From NCBI RefSeq assembly GCF_013127955.1, contig NZ_CP053435.1:4836001-4900000 (forward strand): 64,000 bases of DNA. The letters run 5' to 3'. This document shows positions 52,287 to 62,550 of this stretch, one piece after another. Source of the stretch: Spirosoma taeanense. GTDB taxonomy: Bacteria; Bacteroidota; Bacteroidia; Cytophagales; Spirosomataceae. Positions within the stretch are counted from its first letter, which is position 1; the number at the start of each line of letters is the position of its first letter. The notes beneath the pieces were generated by a model. It saw nothing but the letters and a program-made list of their open reading frames with translations. It did no database searches and had not been told where the DNA came from. The position numbers were made by a program, and so were the translations under genes.

Positions 52287-53069
52287 TTATCCAATAGACT
52301 CAGGCGTGGGTTGCCGGAGCGTTTTTTCAATCTGGTCGGCCATGGCAATAGTGTGTTGGTAACCAATCCGGAACATCTCCCGCGCTTTGCTGACGTCGGT
52401 TGGCGCGTAGCTAACCAGCTCGGTAGGCTCGATCAAGACATTGCAGCGGCCAAACTTATCGCGCGTTTTGCTCTGCACGGCCAGAATCAGGCTGCGCTCG
52501 ATAACACCCCGCATGGAACGGATTGGACGAGCCAGGCCAAAGGGGTTGCAGTGCGACCCGATAATAAAGTCTACTTTATTTTCGATGACCTCAACAGGCA
52601 GGTTATTCAGAACGCCCCCGTCGATGAATTGCCGTTTATTGATCAGGAACGGCTCAAAAATACCCGGTAGGCAGCACGACGCCAGTACAGGCCGAATCAG
52701 TTCCCCTTCGTCGAAAACCACCTGAATGCCATCGGTCAGATCAACGGCCACAACGTGCAGTGGTATCTGAAGACTCTCGAAGCGGTCGTGGGGCAGGTAT
52801 TTTTTATATAGCTCAATGGCCGTATCGAGCCTGAGCAGTCCCATCCGGTTCCAGGCTGGGCGCAGGTGCCGCATAAACGACGAGGATTCGACAATGCGAA
52901 GCCCTTCGTCGGGCGTATATCCCTGCGCAATCAGGGCACCGGCAATCGCTCCGGCGCTCGTACCGGCAATCTGGTCGAATTGAATCCCCATTTCCTGAAG
53001 CGCTTTGATCACACCCAGGTGAGCAATGCCTCGCGCTCCGCCACCCGAAAGAACTAAGCCAATTCGCAT
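52287..53069 (-). CDS. Patatin-like phospholipase
   Basis: A 260-residue lipid acyl hydrolase of the bacterial RssA/YchK type. The oxyanion-hole glycine loop is SGGGARG (residues 8-14), the nucleophile S38 lies in GTSAG, and the dyad partner D150 in FIDGG. No signal peptide, so cytoplasmic. The length is normal for the minimal family. Substrate (phospholipid or lysophospholipid) is not defined by sequence. It stands alone with its own terminator. Confidence 0.92.
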   Translation of the reverse strand: MRIGLVLSGGGARGIAHLGVIKALQEMGIQFDQIAGTSAGAIAGALIAQGYTPDEGLRIVESSSFMRHLRPAWNRMGLLRLDTAIELYKKYLPHDRFESLQIPLHVVAVDLTDGIQVVFDEGELIRPVLASCCLPGIFEPFLINKRQFIDGGVLNNLPVEVIENKVDFIIGSHCNPFGLARPIRSMRGVIERSLILAVQSKTRDKFGRCNVLIEPTELVSYAPTDVSKAREMFRIGYQHTIAMADQIEKTLRQPTPESIG

Positions 53070-53152
53070 AAAACGATAATCAAGTGTTTAAATAACGGCA
53101 GGTTCCAGATTTTGGTTTATCAATATAGTCAATTGCATGGACTATTGATGCC

Positions 53153-54004
53153 CTACAAAAATTCGACCAGCTTTCCTTTCTCACGAATCCGAACGCCTTT
53201 TTCGGTCTGCTCAACGGTAGCGGCTTCGATTATGGGGTCGTGTTCAAACACCAGAATCCAGTTTTCGTTGGCGGCCCGCTGCAGGATATGGGTTTTTTCA
53301 TCCATCGTCAGCAGGGGCCGAACGTCGTAGCTCATAACGTAAGGGAGCGGCACATGCGCCGACGACGGAATCAGATCAGCCATATAGGCAACCGTCCGGC
53401 CCTGCACCCGAAACACCGGCAGCGCCATTTTTTCGGTATGGCCATCAACGTAAATAAGGCTCAGATCGGCAAACGGGAAAGGGTTCTCGGTCAGGAATTT
53501 TAGCTGGCCGCTTTCCTGTAGGGGCAGGATGTTTTCGGTCAGGAACGACGCTTTTTCACGCGGATTCGGTTGCATGGCCCATTGCCAGTGGGCCGGGTGC
53601 GTCCAGTAGGTGGCGTTGGAGAAAACAGGCGTCAGGGAACCTTCACCCTGCCCCGTCGGCAGACCAGCCACCGCCCCGCCCACATGATCGAAGTGCAGGT
53701 GGGTCAGCAGCACGTCCGTTACGTCGGTTGCTGAGTAACCCGCCTTGCGAATAGAGCCGAGCAGACTAGCGTCGCCGTGCAGGTCGTAATGCCCGAAAAA
53801 TTTGGCGTCCTGTTTATTGCCGATGCCCGTATCGACTACCAGCAGTCGGTCATTGGCTTCGTAGAGCAGGCAACGCATGGCCCAGGTGCAGCGATTCTGC
53901 TCGTCGGCCGGATTCAGTTTATTCCAGAGGGGTTTCGGCACCACGCCAAACATGGCCCCACCATCGAGTTTAAAGAAGCCTGTGTCGAGGGTTTGAAGAG
54001 TCAT
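53153..54004 (-). CDS. MBL-fold metallo-hydrolase (lactonase-like)
   Basis: A 283-residue protein from the ATG at 54004 (MTLQTLDTGFFKLDGG); an upstream start at 54031 is unlikely. The metal-binding motif THLHFDH gives H102, H104, D106 and H107. Further ligands are likely H in TYWTHPAHW, D in MADLIPSSAH and H in FEHDP. LLVVDTGIGNKQD before the motif is typical of the AHL-lactonase/AttM-like branch. It has no signal peptide. The reaction is probably hydrolysis of a lactone or ester; the exact substrate is unknown. Confidence 0.85.
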   Translation of the reverse strand: MTLQTLDTGFFKLDGGAMFGVVPKPLWNKLNPADEQNRCTWAMRCLLYEANDRLLVVDTGIGNKQDAKFFGHYDLHGDASLLGSIRKAGYSATDVTDVLLTHLHFDHVGGAVAGLPTGQGEGSLTPVFSNATYWTHPAHWQWAMQPNPREKASFLTENILPLQESGQLKFLTENPFPFADLSLIYVDGHTEKMALPVFRVQGRTVAYMADLIPSSAHVPLPYVMSYDVRPLLTMDEKTHILQRAANENWILVFEHDPIIEAATVEQTEKGVRIREKGKLVEFL

Positions 54005-54213
54005 AGTAAATTCACAAACGTTCAGTGGCAAAGGTACAAGCCCGGTTGGATAAGCCGGAAGTGGAGCCTATTGTCACCGCAACGAACTTGTGCCGGGTAG
54101 TCAACCCATTATATTGGGTAAAGTGCAACAATTCTCCAACAATTTAGTGTCCGGCAATCTATCCAGGGCCCTTATGCGTTATAACATAAGACCTGAACGG
54201 TCAACTGCTTACC

Positions 54214-54957
54214 ATGAAACGTATTATCCATAAGCATCCGCTAGCCATCCGTTGGTTTCACTGGATCAACTTTCCGGTTCTGTTCGTCATGATCTGGAGC
54301 GGCTTACTGATTTACTGGGCCTACGACCCGTACAAAATTCAGCTGGGCGACTACACGCTCGTGTCGTTCTTCCCCAATGGCTTTTATAAGTTTCTGCACG
54401 TACCGTTCCGACTCGCCGAGGGCATGGCCTGGCACTGGGTGTTTATGTGGCTGTTCATGCTGAACGGTCTGCTCTACATTGCCTATACGTTCGCATCGGG
54501 CGAGTGGCGGCATCTAGTGCCCGACCAGAATTCCTTTCGCGAAGCGATCCAGGTAACCCTGTACGACCTTGGCTTGCGGAAAGAACAGCCACCGTTTATC
54601 AAATACAATGGCGCGCAGAAAATTGCGTACTTCTCGATCATGCTGATGGGCGTAGGCTCGGTGCTGACAGGCTTTGCGATCTATAAACCCACGCAGTTTT
54701 ACTGGCTCACGGCGCTGCTTGGGGGTTACGAAGCCGCCCGGCTGGAGCATTTCATTCTGACCATTGGTTATGTGTTGTTTTTCTTTATTCACGTAGGACA
54801 GGTCATTCGCGCCGGCTGGCAGAACTTTCAGTCGATGGTGACCGGCTTCGAAGTCATCAAACCAAACGCCGACGACCGTCCGAAAGTTAGCGAACCTACC
54901 GACGACCAGCCCGCTGGCCCCACCGAACCCCAGCCAATCCAGCCTGCTTTATCATGA
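54214..54957 (+). CDS. Cytochrome b (Ni/Fe-hydrogenase-type cytochrome b561) subunit
   Basis: A 247-residue membrane cytochrome of four helices. H residues in HPLAIRWFHWINFPVLFVMIW, the second helix with WHWVFMWLFMLNGLLYIAY, and EHFILTIGYVLFFFIHVGQV are plausible axial haem ligands. The C-terminal tail is Pro-rich and soluble. It overlaps the next gene by 4 bp (ATGA), which is a Mo-cofactor oxidoreductase. It should therefore pass electrons between the membrane quinone pool and that enzyme, doing the job MsrQ/YedZ does for MsrP but with a different protein fold. Confidence 0.88.
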   Translation: MKRIIHKHPLAIRWFHWINFPVLFVMIWSGLLIYWAYDPYKIQLGDYTLVSFFPNGFYKFLHVPFRLAEGMAWHWVFMWLFMLNGLLYIAYTFASGEWRHLVPDQNSFREAIQVTLYDLGLRKEQPPFIKYNGAQKIAYFSIMLMGVGSVLTGFAIYKPTQFYWLTALLGGYEAARLEHFILTIGYVLFFFIHVGQVIRAGWQNFQSMVTGFEVIKPNADDRPKVSEPTDDQPAGPTEPQPIQPALS

Positions 54958-55754
54958 GCCAGCCCCAGGAACCCCAACTGCCGCAGGACGAAGTTCCGGA
55001 ATCTGCCGTTCGTCGGCGAATGCTCAAATCGTTCGGCTGGTTTGCGCTGGCCGCGGCCATACCGGTCGGCATTTACGAGTGGATTACGCACAGTCCTCGG
55101 GCGCAGGGTATCGCTAAGCCGTTTCGGAAGGTGCTGGATGCCAACGAGCAGGTAGCCCGGACGTATTTCAGTAATACAAACTTAGTGAAGACGTTCCCCG
55201 CTGAACGGGCCGCCCGGCAGGCACGTATCAACGGCTACGAAGGCATCAAAACCCCACTTGCCGACGATTGGCAGCTGCAGGTTGACCGTCCCAACAACCA
55301 GCCGCTGCTGCTGAGCATGGACGCTATTAAAGCGCTGCCGAAGTACGAATTGATCTATGAGTTCAAGTGCATTGAAGGCTGGAGCCAGATTCAGCACTGG
55401 GGCGGGGCACGGTTGTCTGATTTTCTGGCGAAGCATAATCTTGGTACCCGCAGTGGCAACGCTCCCAGTCCCGACAATACCCATGATCTGTTTCGTTACG
55501 TCGGCATGGAAACGCCCGACAAGGGTTATTACGTCGGCATTGATCTGGAAAGCGCTCTGCATCCGCAGACGCTGCTGGCGTATGAACTCAACGGCCAGCC
55601 GATCAGCGCCCAGCATGGTGCACCGGTACGGTTGATTATTCCGGTCAAATACGGTGTCAAAAACCTGAAGCGGATTGGCCGGATTTTTTTCTCCGACGAC
55701 CGCCCCCGCGATTTCTGGGCCGAGCGCGGCTATGATTATTACGTAGGGCTATAA
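54954..55754 (+). CDS. Molybdopterin-dependent oxidoreductase (sulfite-oxidase/YedY-like), Tat-anchored
   Basis: A 266-residue enzyme. Residues 20-45 form a Tat-type signal anchor (RRRMLKSFGWFALAAAIPVGI). The oxidoreductase molybdopterin-binding domain follows. Cys 139 in EFKCIEGWSQIQHWGG is the predicted molybdenum ligand, and RLIIPVKYGVKNLKRI is the characteristic C-terminal block. The protein is exported folded with its cofactor and stays membrane-bound. Reductase or oxidase activity and substrate are unknown. It is translationally coupled to the cytochrome b gene. Confidence 0.88.
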   Translation: MSQPQEPQLPQDEVPESAVRRRMLKSFGWFALAAAIPVGIYEWITHSPRAQGIAKPFRKVLDANEQVARTYFSNTNLVKTFPAERAARQARINGYEGIKTPLADDWQLQVDRPNNQPLLLSMDAIKALPKYELIYEFKCIEGWSQIQHWGGARLSDFLAKHNLGTRSGNAPSPDNTHDLFRYVGMETPDKGYYVGIDLESALHPQTLLAYELNGQPISAQHGAPVRLIIPVKYGVKNLKRIGRIFFSDDRPRDFWAERGYDYYVGL

Positions 55755-55778
55755 CCCGTTTGTTCAACCGTTACCGCC

Positions 55779-56528
55779 ATGCCGTATCTGCTGTTTCTTT
55801 TTGTTGCACTCGCGCTGGCCGCGTCAACGCTGGTCAATCCACCTGTTGAACCGGTTGCCAGGGCTGCGGTTCAGCCCGTTGTGGTACTGGAATTGTTTAC
55901 GTCGCAGGGCTGTTCAAGCTGCCCACCCGCCGACCGCGCTCTTCAGGAACTGACTCAGCAGGCCGCCCGAGCCGGACAGGCCGTTTATGGGTTGTCGTTC
56001 CACGTTGATTACTGGAACAGGCTGGGCTGGCAGGACCCATTCAGTTCGAAACAATTCACCGACCGCCAGCGGCAATACGACCGCCTGCTGAAAACGCAGA
56101 CCTACACGCCCCAGCTTATCATCAACGGGCGGCAGGATGTTATTGGCGGGCAGCGCAGCCGCATTGAACAGGCCATCCGGTCGATTCAGCAGCAGCCCGC
56201 GTCGGCTTTCATTGGCGTTGATGGCAGCCTCACCCAAGACGCCGGACAAGTGACGGTTAACTATAGTTTATCAGCAAAGGGGCCTTACCGCGTCAACGTA
56301 GCCCTGCTTCAGAAAGAAGCCCGCACGGCCGTCAGGAACGGCGAGAACGGCGGCCGGACCTTGTTGAACACAAACGTTGTTCGACAGTTTATAACCACAG
56401 AACTGACAAGCGCTTCAGGCCGGGTGATCTTATCTTACCCTTATGACCTGACCGCCAATCAAACATCGGTTCTGATTTACGTTCAACGCAGCGATACCGG
56501 ACAGGTGGTTGGAGCCAGGCGGTTATAA
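55779..56528 (+). CDS. DUF1223 thioredoxin-like exported protein
   Basis: A 249-residue protein with an N-terminal signal ([19 protein letters not shown]). The DUF1223 hallmark [15 protein letters not shown] contains Cys 45 and Cys 48 in a CxxC arrangement. [34 protein letters not shown] and a C-terminal beta domain follow. The fold is thioredoxin-like, so a periplasmic thiol-redox role is plausible. The start is 24 bp after the oxidoreductase, making it the third gene of the operon. Confidence 0.88.
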   Translation: MPYLLFLFVALALAASTLVNPPVEPVARAAVQPVVVLELFTSQGCSSCPPADRALQELTQQAARAGQAVYGLSFHVDYWNRLGWQDPFSSKQFTDRQRQYDRLLKTQTYTPQLIINGRQDVIGGQRSRIEQAIRSIQQQPASAFIGVDGSLTQDAGQVTVNYSLSAKGPYRVNVALLQKEARTAVRNGENGGRTLLNTNVVRQFITTELTSASGRVILSYPYDLTANQTSVLIYVQRSDTGQVVGARRL

Positions 56529-56589
56529 AAGCGAATTTGCCACTCTATTCTTTTCTCTTTTCAAAGTTTGTCTGTCGGGAAACTTACAT

Positions 56590-58005
56590 ATGTCTTTATT
56601 AAATACTGTATCCATAGAAATGCTTCCTGTTCAGCCAGAGACCGATAGACGAATTGAGGCTCTTGATAGCTATAATATCCTCGATTCGTTACCCGAACAG
56701 GAATATGATGAGATTACCCGGCTTGCTTCCCAGATTTGCCAGACGCCAATCGCGCTCATCAGCCTCATTGACAGAAACCGCCAGTGGTTCAAGTCGAATC
56801 ATGGGCTTTCGGTCCGGGAAACACCCCGCGAGTTTTCGTTCTGTGCGCAGGCCATCAGGCAGCCAGACGAAATCATGGTGGTGCCGGATTCGCGGAAAGA
56901 TGAACGCTTTGCCCAAAATCCACTCGTCACGGGCGATCCTTACGTTATTTTCTATGCCGGTATACCGCTGGTCGATGCAGATGGTATTGCTCTGGGTTCG
57001 TTGTGCGTGATCGACAATAGCCCAAAACAACTAAGCCCTGATCAGCTCTCCGCTCTGCAGACTTTAGCCCGACAGGTTGTTAATCTGTTAACGCTGAGAC
57101 GGCAAAACATTGCTCTCCGCCAAAGCGAAGAACGGTACAGAATGGAGGTTGACAAGCAAATCCAGATACGGCTGGCCCTGGAAGCCAGTGAGCAGCGTTA
57201 CCGGCAACTGGCTCAGGAGTTAGAGGAACGCGTGCAGCAGCGAACCCAGGAACTTACTCAGGCTAATCAGGACCTGAAACGCTCCAACGATAATCTGCAG
57301 CAGTTTGCTTACATCGCCAGTCACGACCTGCAGGAGCCGCTGCGTAAAATTCAATCGTTCAGCGCGATACTATTGCAACAGTTGAATGGTCAGTTAGACG
57401 AACTGGCCCATGATTACCTGCAACGCATCATCAACGCGGGCGCCCGAATGTCTATCCAGATTAAGGATTTGCTCGCTTACTCCCGCATTTCAACCCGGCA
57501 GCAGTTCTTTGGGCCGATTTCGCTGACCACAGTCATTGCCAACGTCCTGGATACACTCTCGCTGGAGATTGAACAGCGGCAAGCCGATATACAGCTGGAT
57601 GATCTGGCGGTGGTCAATGGCGATGAATCGCAGCTGAACCAGCTGTTTCAGAATCTGCTGTCCAATGCGATTAAGTTTACCCCCGTGGGCCAGAAGCCCC
57701 GCATCCAGATTAACTATGCCCGTCGGAAACGGGGCGAATTATCCGATCAGGTTCGACTGAACAGTAATGCCCGGATGTTTCACCAGATCAGCGTCAGCGA
57801 TCAGGGCGTTGGCTTCGACGAAAAATACCTGGACCGCATTTTTCAGGTCTTTCAGCGGCTGCACGGTCGGAATGAGTTTCCCGGCACGGGGGTGGGGCTG
57901 GCCATTTGCGAGCGGGTCGCCACCAATCATGGCGGGGGCATTACGGCCAGCAGTAAACCCGGCGCCGGCGCTACGTTTTTTGTGTACTTGCCCGATAACA
58001 GCTAA
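56590..58005 (+). CDS. GAF-domain sensor histidine kinase
   Basis: A 471-residue cytoplasmic kinase from the ATG at 56590. A longer frame from 56509 would overlap DUF1223 and is unlikely. A GAF domain lies at about 35-170 ([54 protein letters not shown]). A coiled coil follows (175-240), then HisKA with H245 in SHDLQEPL. HATPase_c has N-box NLLSNAIKF and G-boxes DQGVGFD and GTGVGLAI. No membrane helix and no partner regulator nearby. GAF kinases of this type bind small ligands or haem and often resemble phytochrome-like kinases, but no chromophore Cys is evident. Signal unknown. Confidence 0.9.
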   Translation: MSLLNTVSIEMLPVQPETDRRIEALDSYNILDSLPEQEYDEITRLASQICQTPIALISLIDRNRQWFKSNHGLSVRETPREFSFCAQAIRQPDEIMVVPDSRKDERFAQNPLVTGDPYVIFYAGIPLVDADGIALGSLCVIDNSPKQLSPDQLSALQTLARQVVNLLTLRRQNIALRQSEERYRMEVDKQIQIRLALEASEQRYRQLAQELEERVQQRTQELTQANQDLKRSNDNLQQFAYIASHDLQEPLRKIQSFSAILLQQLNGQLDELAHDYLQRIINAGARMSIQIKDLLAYSRISTRQQFFGPISLTTVIANVLDTLSLEIEQRQADIQLDDLAVVNGDESQLNQLFQNLLSNAIKFTPVGQKPRIQINYARRKRGELSDQVRLNSNARMFHQISVSDQGVGFDEKYLDRIFQVFQRLHGRNEFPGTGVGLAICERVATNHGGGITASSKPGAGATFFVYLPDNS

Positions 58006-58039
58006 CTAAGCCTATCGTCCAGACGATGACAAGGCCGGT

Positions 58040-58882
58040 CTACCGACCTGATTTGTTCGGTTTCGCATTCGTCTGATTGACCGATTGGGCAACATCGATA
58101 AATGGCGCAATCCAGACTTCTTTTTCGTGCTGCTTGAGGAAACGCACGAGCTTGTTGTGTTCAGGCAGGGCCACATTCAGGTTGTGTTCGCCACCAACAC
58201 CGTGAAACAGGAAAACCAGCACGGAGTTGGTTTCCATCGCCTTCTTTACCAGCGCGATCATTTCTTCGCCGGACTCGCCGTTCATACCGTACGCGCCTAC
58301 ATCGGCCAGGTTGATTTCGCTTGCCCTACGCATTTCGGTGGTTACGCCCCGGGCCGCTACAAAATCGTTTTTCACCTGAGCGAAATAATCTACGTCGCCA
58401 ATTTTCGTATCGCCACAGGGATAGGCGAACGTCCGCTGGGTTTTGCCATCGATGGCCGCCAGCAGCGTGTTTGTCATACGAATTTCATCCACAATTCGGG
58501 GGACGGTGTACTTGCTCAGGTCGTACGTTGGATTTACCCAGCTGCGACCGGGTTTCTGGCTCGTGCACGGATGAAACAGGGTATGATTTCCTAACTCATG
58601 CCCATGGGCGGCTGCCTTCTTCCAGTCGTTCAGCCGGGCCCTGACACCAGGGAAGTTACCCGATAAATAGAAGGTGCCTTTCAGACCCAGCGAATCCAGA
58701 ACCGGTATGACCTTATCCAGATGAACCTGTAAGGCATCGTCATACGTCAGCGCAACGGCACATTTTTTACCATGCCAGCCAGCCGGAACCTGAGCTATTA
58801 AGGCGTGATTGATCAGGAACAGCAGACCGGCAGTAAGAAGCTTTTTCAAGGTTAGATCGGGTTTAAGTTGTAACGAGGTCAA
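58040..58882 (-). CDS. Polysaccharide deacetylase family protein
   Basis: A 280-residue exported protein with an N-terminal hydrophobic segment (LLTAGLLFLINHALIAQ). The NodB-type motif 1 is ALTYDDA (D48, D49). Metal-binding motif 2 is GHELGNHTLFHP. Later motifs are FAYPCGD and VLVFLFHGVGG. It should remove acetyl groups from a carbohydrate in the envelope or outside. It starts 9 bp after the GH78-like gene stop on the same strand, so the two form an operon that probably acts on the same glycan. Confidence 0.88.
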   Translation of the reverse strand: MTSLQLKPDLTLKKLLTAGLLFLINHALIAQVPAGWHGKKCAVALTYDDALQVHLDKVIPVLDSLGLKGTFYLSGNFPGVRARLNDWKKAAAHGHELGNHTLFHPCTSQKPGRSWVNPTYDLSKYTVPRIVDEIRMTNTLLAAIDGKTQRTFAYPCGDTKIGDVDYFAQVKNDFVAARGVTTEMRRASEINLADVGAYGMNGESGEEMIALVKKAMETNSVLVFLFHGVGGEHNLNVALPEHNKLVRFLKQHEKEVWIAPFIDVAQSVNQTNAKPNKSGR

Positions 58883-58891
58883 TAAGCTAAT

Positions 58892-61276
58892 TTACAGACT
58901 CACGGTCTGCGTTCCTCCTTTTAAAGGCAAGGTTTTTCCTTTCCAGCGGAGGGTGCCCGTCAGGTTCTGGGGTAACGTAACGCTGCCCGTCAGACCACCG
59001 GCCGGGGTTTTCTGAAACTCAACGGCGATGTCGCCCGAGGGGTGCGGCACGCGGCCGTTTACGGTGGTCAGATCGCCCATAAACGGCTCGATGCGGACGG
59101 ATCGGAAACCCGGTTCCGCCGACCGGATACCGCAGGTCGTCGTCAGGAATTCATAGAGGGGCGATGCACTCCAGGCGTGGCAGTCCGAGCGGGTTGGCTC
59201 GGGGTTCTCGGCAAAGGTTGTCAGGCCCATCGCCAGCATATCGCGCCAGGGTTTTAGCTGCGGAATAAACTGATCGCCCAGCCCCGTTTTTTTCAGCGCT
59301 TCGAACAGGTAAAACTTAAAATAGAACGTAGCCTGCGTCAAGGAGTCCGCGCTGGTCATGACCTTCTGCAGCAAAGCGGCCTGCTGCGCAACCGGCACAG
59401 CATCGGTCAGCACCGCGAGGATATTAGCGTGCTGGCTGAAGGCGGTTTTAGCCGGTGTTTCGGCAATCAGTCCGCGACCTGCGTCCCAGCATTGCGTAAA
59501 GACAGCTTTATTGAGTCGGCGGGCCAGTTCGCGGTAATGTTCGGCGCGTTCGTTCTGGCCAAAATGCGCCAGCAGATCAGCCGCCCGCAGGTACGTGTAA
59601 GCCTGTTGCAGCGTCAGAATGCTCGACCCACCTTCCCGTGCCCCGGCCGGAACGCCCCCGGATGTTTCGTTCTTCGCATCCTTCCAGGCCGACCAATCCA
59701 CGAAGTTCCACCACTCCAGCGGTCCGTTCAGCCCAGTTTTGCTGAGTCGCTGCTCGTGCCAGTTCAGCACACCCGTAATGCCCGGCAGCAGGGATTTTAC
59801 AAACGTATCGTCGGTGCGGTGCATCCAGTAGTCATGCACCATGCACACCCAGAACAGCGAGAACGTAGGAATCACCTGAAAGTCGGCGGAGGGGTAGCGG
59901 CTCTGGGTCAGGCCGTCGCTGAACCGGCTGTGATCGTAGTCCAGAATGGCCTTGCGCATGAGCCGGTCGTCGCCCGTTACGTAGAGCGAGATAAGCGACT
60001 GCACCCGCGTATCGCCGGTGTACTGCAACTGCTCGTAGTAAGGGCAATCGTAATACGTCTCGCCCGCGCAGAGCCGCGCCGTGCGCCAACCAACATTCCA
60101 GATGTTCTTAAGCGTTGAGTCGCTGGCGGCAAACTGCGCTTTCTGCTCAAACGGATAGCCCGTAAACTCGCCGGATAAGTCTTCCAGCACAAGCGGCTCT
60201 CTGGCCGTTTCGACCGTAAGCTGCAGGTAGCGGTAGGTGCGAAACCAGAGCGGCCGGAACAGACGCCGGGCCGCGCCATCAGCCACGAACTGGTCCTCAA
60301 AGCCAAGCAGCGTCCGGCCTTCTACCTGGTTTCGGTTGCCCTTCTGCCCTTTGGCATCGACCAGCGCTTCGGCATAGCCCAGCGTCACAACGGCACCCTT
60401 GCCCCGACTAACAATCAGTTCGGGATAGGCGTTTGTCAGGTGCCCCTGATCGAGCAGGAACACCGCCTTCGTGTTGGCAGGTACCGTTACCGGCGCTCTA
60501 CCCTGCAAAAACTCGTTTGACATCTGGCCGTTGGTTACCCGCCGGACGGCCGCCAGCCGAACGGTTCCCGTTTCCATCATGGGAATCGGACGCGGCACAA
60601 GCTGCCAGTTGCCATCGGTCCCGAAGCCGCGCGGTTTGGCCGTAAACCAGAGCTGCCGGGCGTTGGGCCAGTTTCGGTCATCGAAAGCGGGCTGCTCCCA
60701 CCCCCACGGGTACTGAACACCATCGACCCGATCGCCATCCCCCGCCACGATATATGTGCGCAGCTTGGCAATGTCATTTTTGATAGGGGAATAAGCCGCG
60801 TTCTGAATCACCCGCCAGCTCGCATCGGTATTGACAATCTTTTCGGCGTCGCTATCGCCCTGCACAATAAAGCCCGTCTGGTAGCTCATCTGTGCGAACG
60901 GAGCGCCCTCACCCATGTTCCAGACCTGCGCGGCCAGCACGTTACGTCCCGCCTGCATAAACGGAGCCAGATCAATCGTTTCGTAATGCCAGTTCTGCAG
61001 ATCGCTGCGGGCGGGCCCGAGCACAACCGAGCGGCCATTCACAAACAGCCGGTAGCGGTTATCAGCCGATATGTGTACGACAAACCGCGCGGGTTTCTGC
61101 GGCAGATCAAGAGCTTTCCGAAAATGAAAAATACCGTACTGTTTTGCCGGAGCGGTGGGGTGCATAATCCACTTAGCCGTCCAGTAGCGATTGGTCCAGT
61201 CGGTACCGGAAGCCGGGGACTGCGCCTGAACACTGAGAGTCATCAACACACCGGCGAGAAAGAGCAGAAAAGGCAT
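58892..61276 (-). CDS. GH78-like alpha-L-rhamnosidase family protein
   Basis: A 794-residue secreted protein with signal peptide MPFLLFLAGVLMTLSVQAQ. It has an N-terminal jelly-roll (TAKWIMHP, ADNRYRLFVNGRSV, GRNVLAAQVWNMG). The (alpha/alpha)6 catalytic region contains YYDCPYYEQLQYTGDTRVQ, LDYDHSRFSDGLTQSRYP and WFRTYRYLQLTVE before it. A C-terminal beta-sandwich follows (AVEFQKTPAGGLTGSVTLP). These match Bac_rhamnosid-type GH78 proteins. It probably removes alpha-L-rhamnose or a similar sugar from glycans. A 9-bp gap links it to the deacetylase downstream. Confidence 0.88.
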   Translation of the reverse strand: MPFLLFLAGVLMTLSVQAQSPASGTDWTNRYWTAKWIMHPTAPAKQYGIFHFRKALDLPQKPARFVVHISADNRYRLFVNGRSVVLGPARSDLQNWHYETIDLAPFMQAGRNVLAAQVWNMGEGAPFAQMSYQTGFIVQGDSDAEKIVNTDASWRVIQNAAYSPIKNDIAKLRTYIVAGDGDRVDGVQYPWGWEQPAFDDRNWPNARQLWFTAKPRGFGTDGNWQLVPRPIPMMETGTVRLAAVRRVTNGQMSNEFLQGRAPVTVPANTKAVFLLDQGHLTNAYPELIVSRGKGAVVTLGYAEALVDAKGQKGNRNQVEGRTLLGFEDQFVADGAARRLFRPLWFRTYRYLQLTVETAREPLVLEDLSGEFTGYPFEQKAQFAASDSTLKNIWNVGWRTARLCAGETYYDCPYYEQLQYTGDTRVQSLISLYVTGDDRLMRKAILDYDHSRFSDGLTQSRYPSADFQVIPTFSLFWVCMVHDYWMHRTDDTFVKSLLPGITGVLNWHEQRLSKTGLNGPLEWWNFVDWSAWKDAKNETSGGVPAGAREGGSSILTLQQAYTYLRAADLLAHFGQNERAEHYRELARRLNKAVFTQCWDAGRGLIAETPAKTAFSQHANILAVLTDAVPVAQQAALLQKVMTSADSLTQATFYFKFYLFEALKKTGLGDQFIPQLKPWRDMLAMGLTTFAENPEPTRSDCHAWSASPLYEFLTTTCGIRSAEPGFRSVRIEPFMGDLTTVNGRVPHPSGDIAVEFQKTPAGGLTGSVTLPQNLTGTLRWKGKTLPLKGGTQTVSL

Positions 61277-61365
61277 AAAAAGAGCGTAAAATTATGGTGC
61301 AATATACCAACAATCTTACGCTCCAAAATCAGTTCACAGGCCGATAGCCTGCAGGGGGCCAAACT

Positions 61366-62370
61366 TTAGATTCGATCAATCAGCTCAGCCACTTTGTGAA
61401 CTTCGCGGCCCACGATATGGTCGATGATAGCCTGGGCGTGTTCGCGGCCGTTTTCGATGAACACCTTTTCGGTATAGATACCCGCCAGCACGGTTCCGCA
61501 TACATATAGCCCCGGCACGTTCGTCTCGAAGGTTTCTTTGTTGTAGACCGGTACGTTGGTCGTCGGGTCGAGGGCAATGCCGCAGCGCCGGAGCAGATCG
61601 GCATCGGGAATGTAACCCGTCAGAATGAACACGAAGTCGGCCGGAAGCTGGGTTTCTTCGCCTGTTTTCAGGTTATTGACCGTTACGGTCTTCTCGTCAA
61701 TCTGCGTAACGCAGGAGTCGAATACCGTTTTGATCCTGCCTTCCTTCACCCGATTCTTTACGTCCGGCACCAGCCAGTACTTCACCGTGCTCCGAAAGTC
61801 CTCGCCCCGGTGAACGATGGTGATGTTTACGTCGTGGCGGTACAGCTCCAGAGCCGCTTCGACCGCTGAATTCGACGCGCCGACGATCACGACATTGGTA
61901 AACGAGTACTTGAACGGCTCGTCGTAGTAATGCGAAACGTGCGGCAGGTTTTCGCCGGGAACGCCCAGCCAGCGCGGACGGGTAAAATAACCCGTTGCCA
62001 TAATTACCTTCCGGGCCTGATAGCGGTCGCCGGTTTTGGTCGTTACGGTAAACAGGTCGCCTTCTTTATGCACCGCCCAGACTTCCTGAAACAGTTTGAA
62101 ATTCAGTTTGTAATAAGCCGCGGCTTTACGGTAATACTGCAGAGCCTCGTCGCGGCCTGCTTTTACGCTCGAAATTGAGAACGGCAATCCGCCAATTTCA
62201 ATGTTCTCGGCGGTGGAAAAAAACCGCATCCGGCGCGGGTACTGCCGGATCGATTCGGTCAGGCTACCCATCTCCAGAATCAGGTGGCTCAGGCCCGCTT
62301 TGGTTGCTTCAATACCGGCTGCCAGCCCACAGGGGCCACCGCCAACTATAATGACGTCGAATGTTTGCAT
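61366..62370 (-). CDS. YpdA-type NAD(P)H-dependent flavoprotein (putative bacillithiol disulfide reductase)
   Basis: A 334-residue FAD/NAD(P) enzyme. The true start is the ATG at 62370 (MQTFDVIIVGGGPCGLAAG). The frame stays open far upstream, but that part lies antisense to priA. Two dinucleotide folds are seen: GGGPCG at residues 11-16 for FAD and IVGASNSAVEAALELY for NAD(P)H. There is no CxxC redox pair between them, which separates it from thioredoxin reductase and fits YpdA. ATGYFTRPR, FSTAENIEIGGLPFS and CGTVLAGIYTEKVFIENG are family-typical. It should keep bacillithiol reduced, if this species makes it, as some Bacteroidota do. Confidence 0.88.
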   Translation of the reverse strand: MQTFDVIIVGGGPCGLAAGIEATKAGLSHLILEMGSLTESIRQYPRRMRFFSTAENIEIGGLPFSISSVKAGRDEALQYYRKAAAYYKLNFKLFQEVWAVHKEGDLFTVTTKTGDRYQARKVIMATGYFTRPRWLGVPGENLPHVSHYYDEPFKYSFTNVVIVGASNSAVEAALELYRHDVNITIVHRGEDFRSTVKYWLVPDVKNRVKEGRIKTVFDSCVTQIDEKTVTVNNLKTGEETQLPADFVFILTGYIPDADLLRRCGIALDPTTNVPVYNKETFETNVPGLYVCGTVLAGIYTEKVFIENGREHAQAIIDHIVGREVHKVAELIDRI

Positions 62371-62550
62371 ACGTAAAACGCGGGGTCGGTTCCTTCTTTT
62401 TGCGGGCAGAAACCCGCACTCTACGGTACTAACACCTAAAAAACCTGCAAAGGTTTGGTTACGAGCGTCTTTTTGCAAACCGGTTAAATTCCCGGGTTGC
62501 GCGCCGACCTTTATGCTTATCTTTACTTGGCATACCGCCTGAATTGACCC

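Noticed and set aside
53119-53149. Hairpin-like dyad after the MBL-fold gene
   Set aside because: It needs a 2-nt bulge and lacks a T-tract, so it was not listed as terminator.
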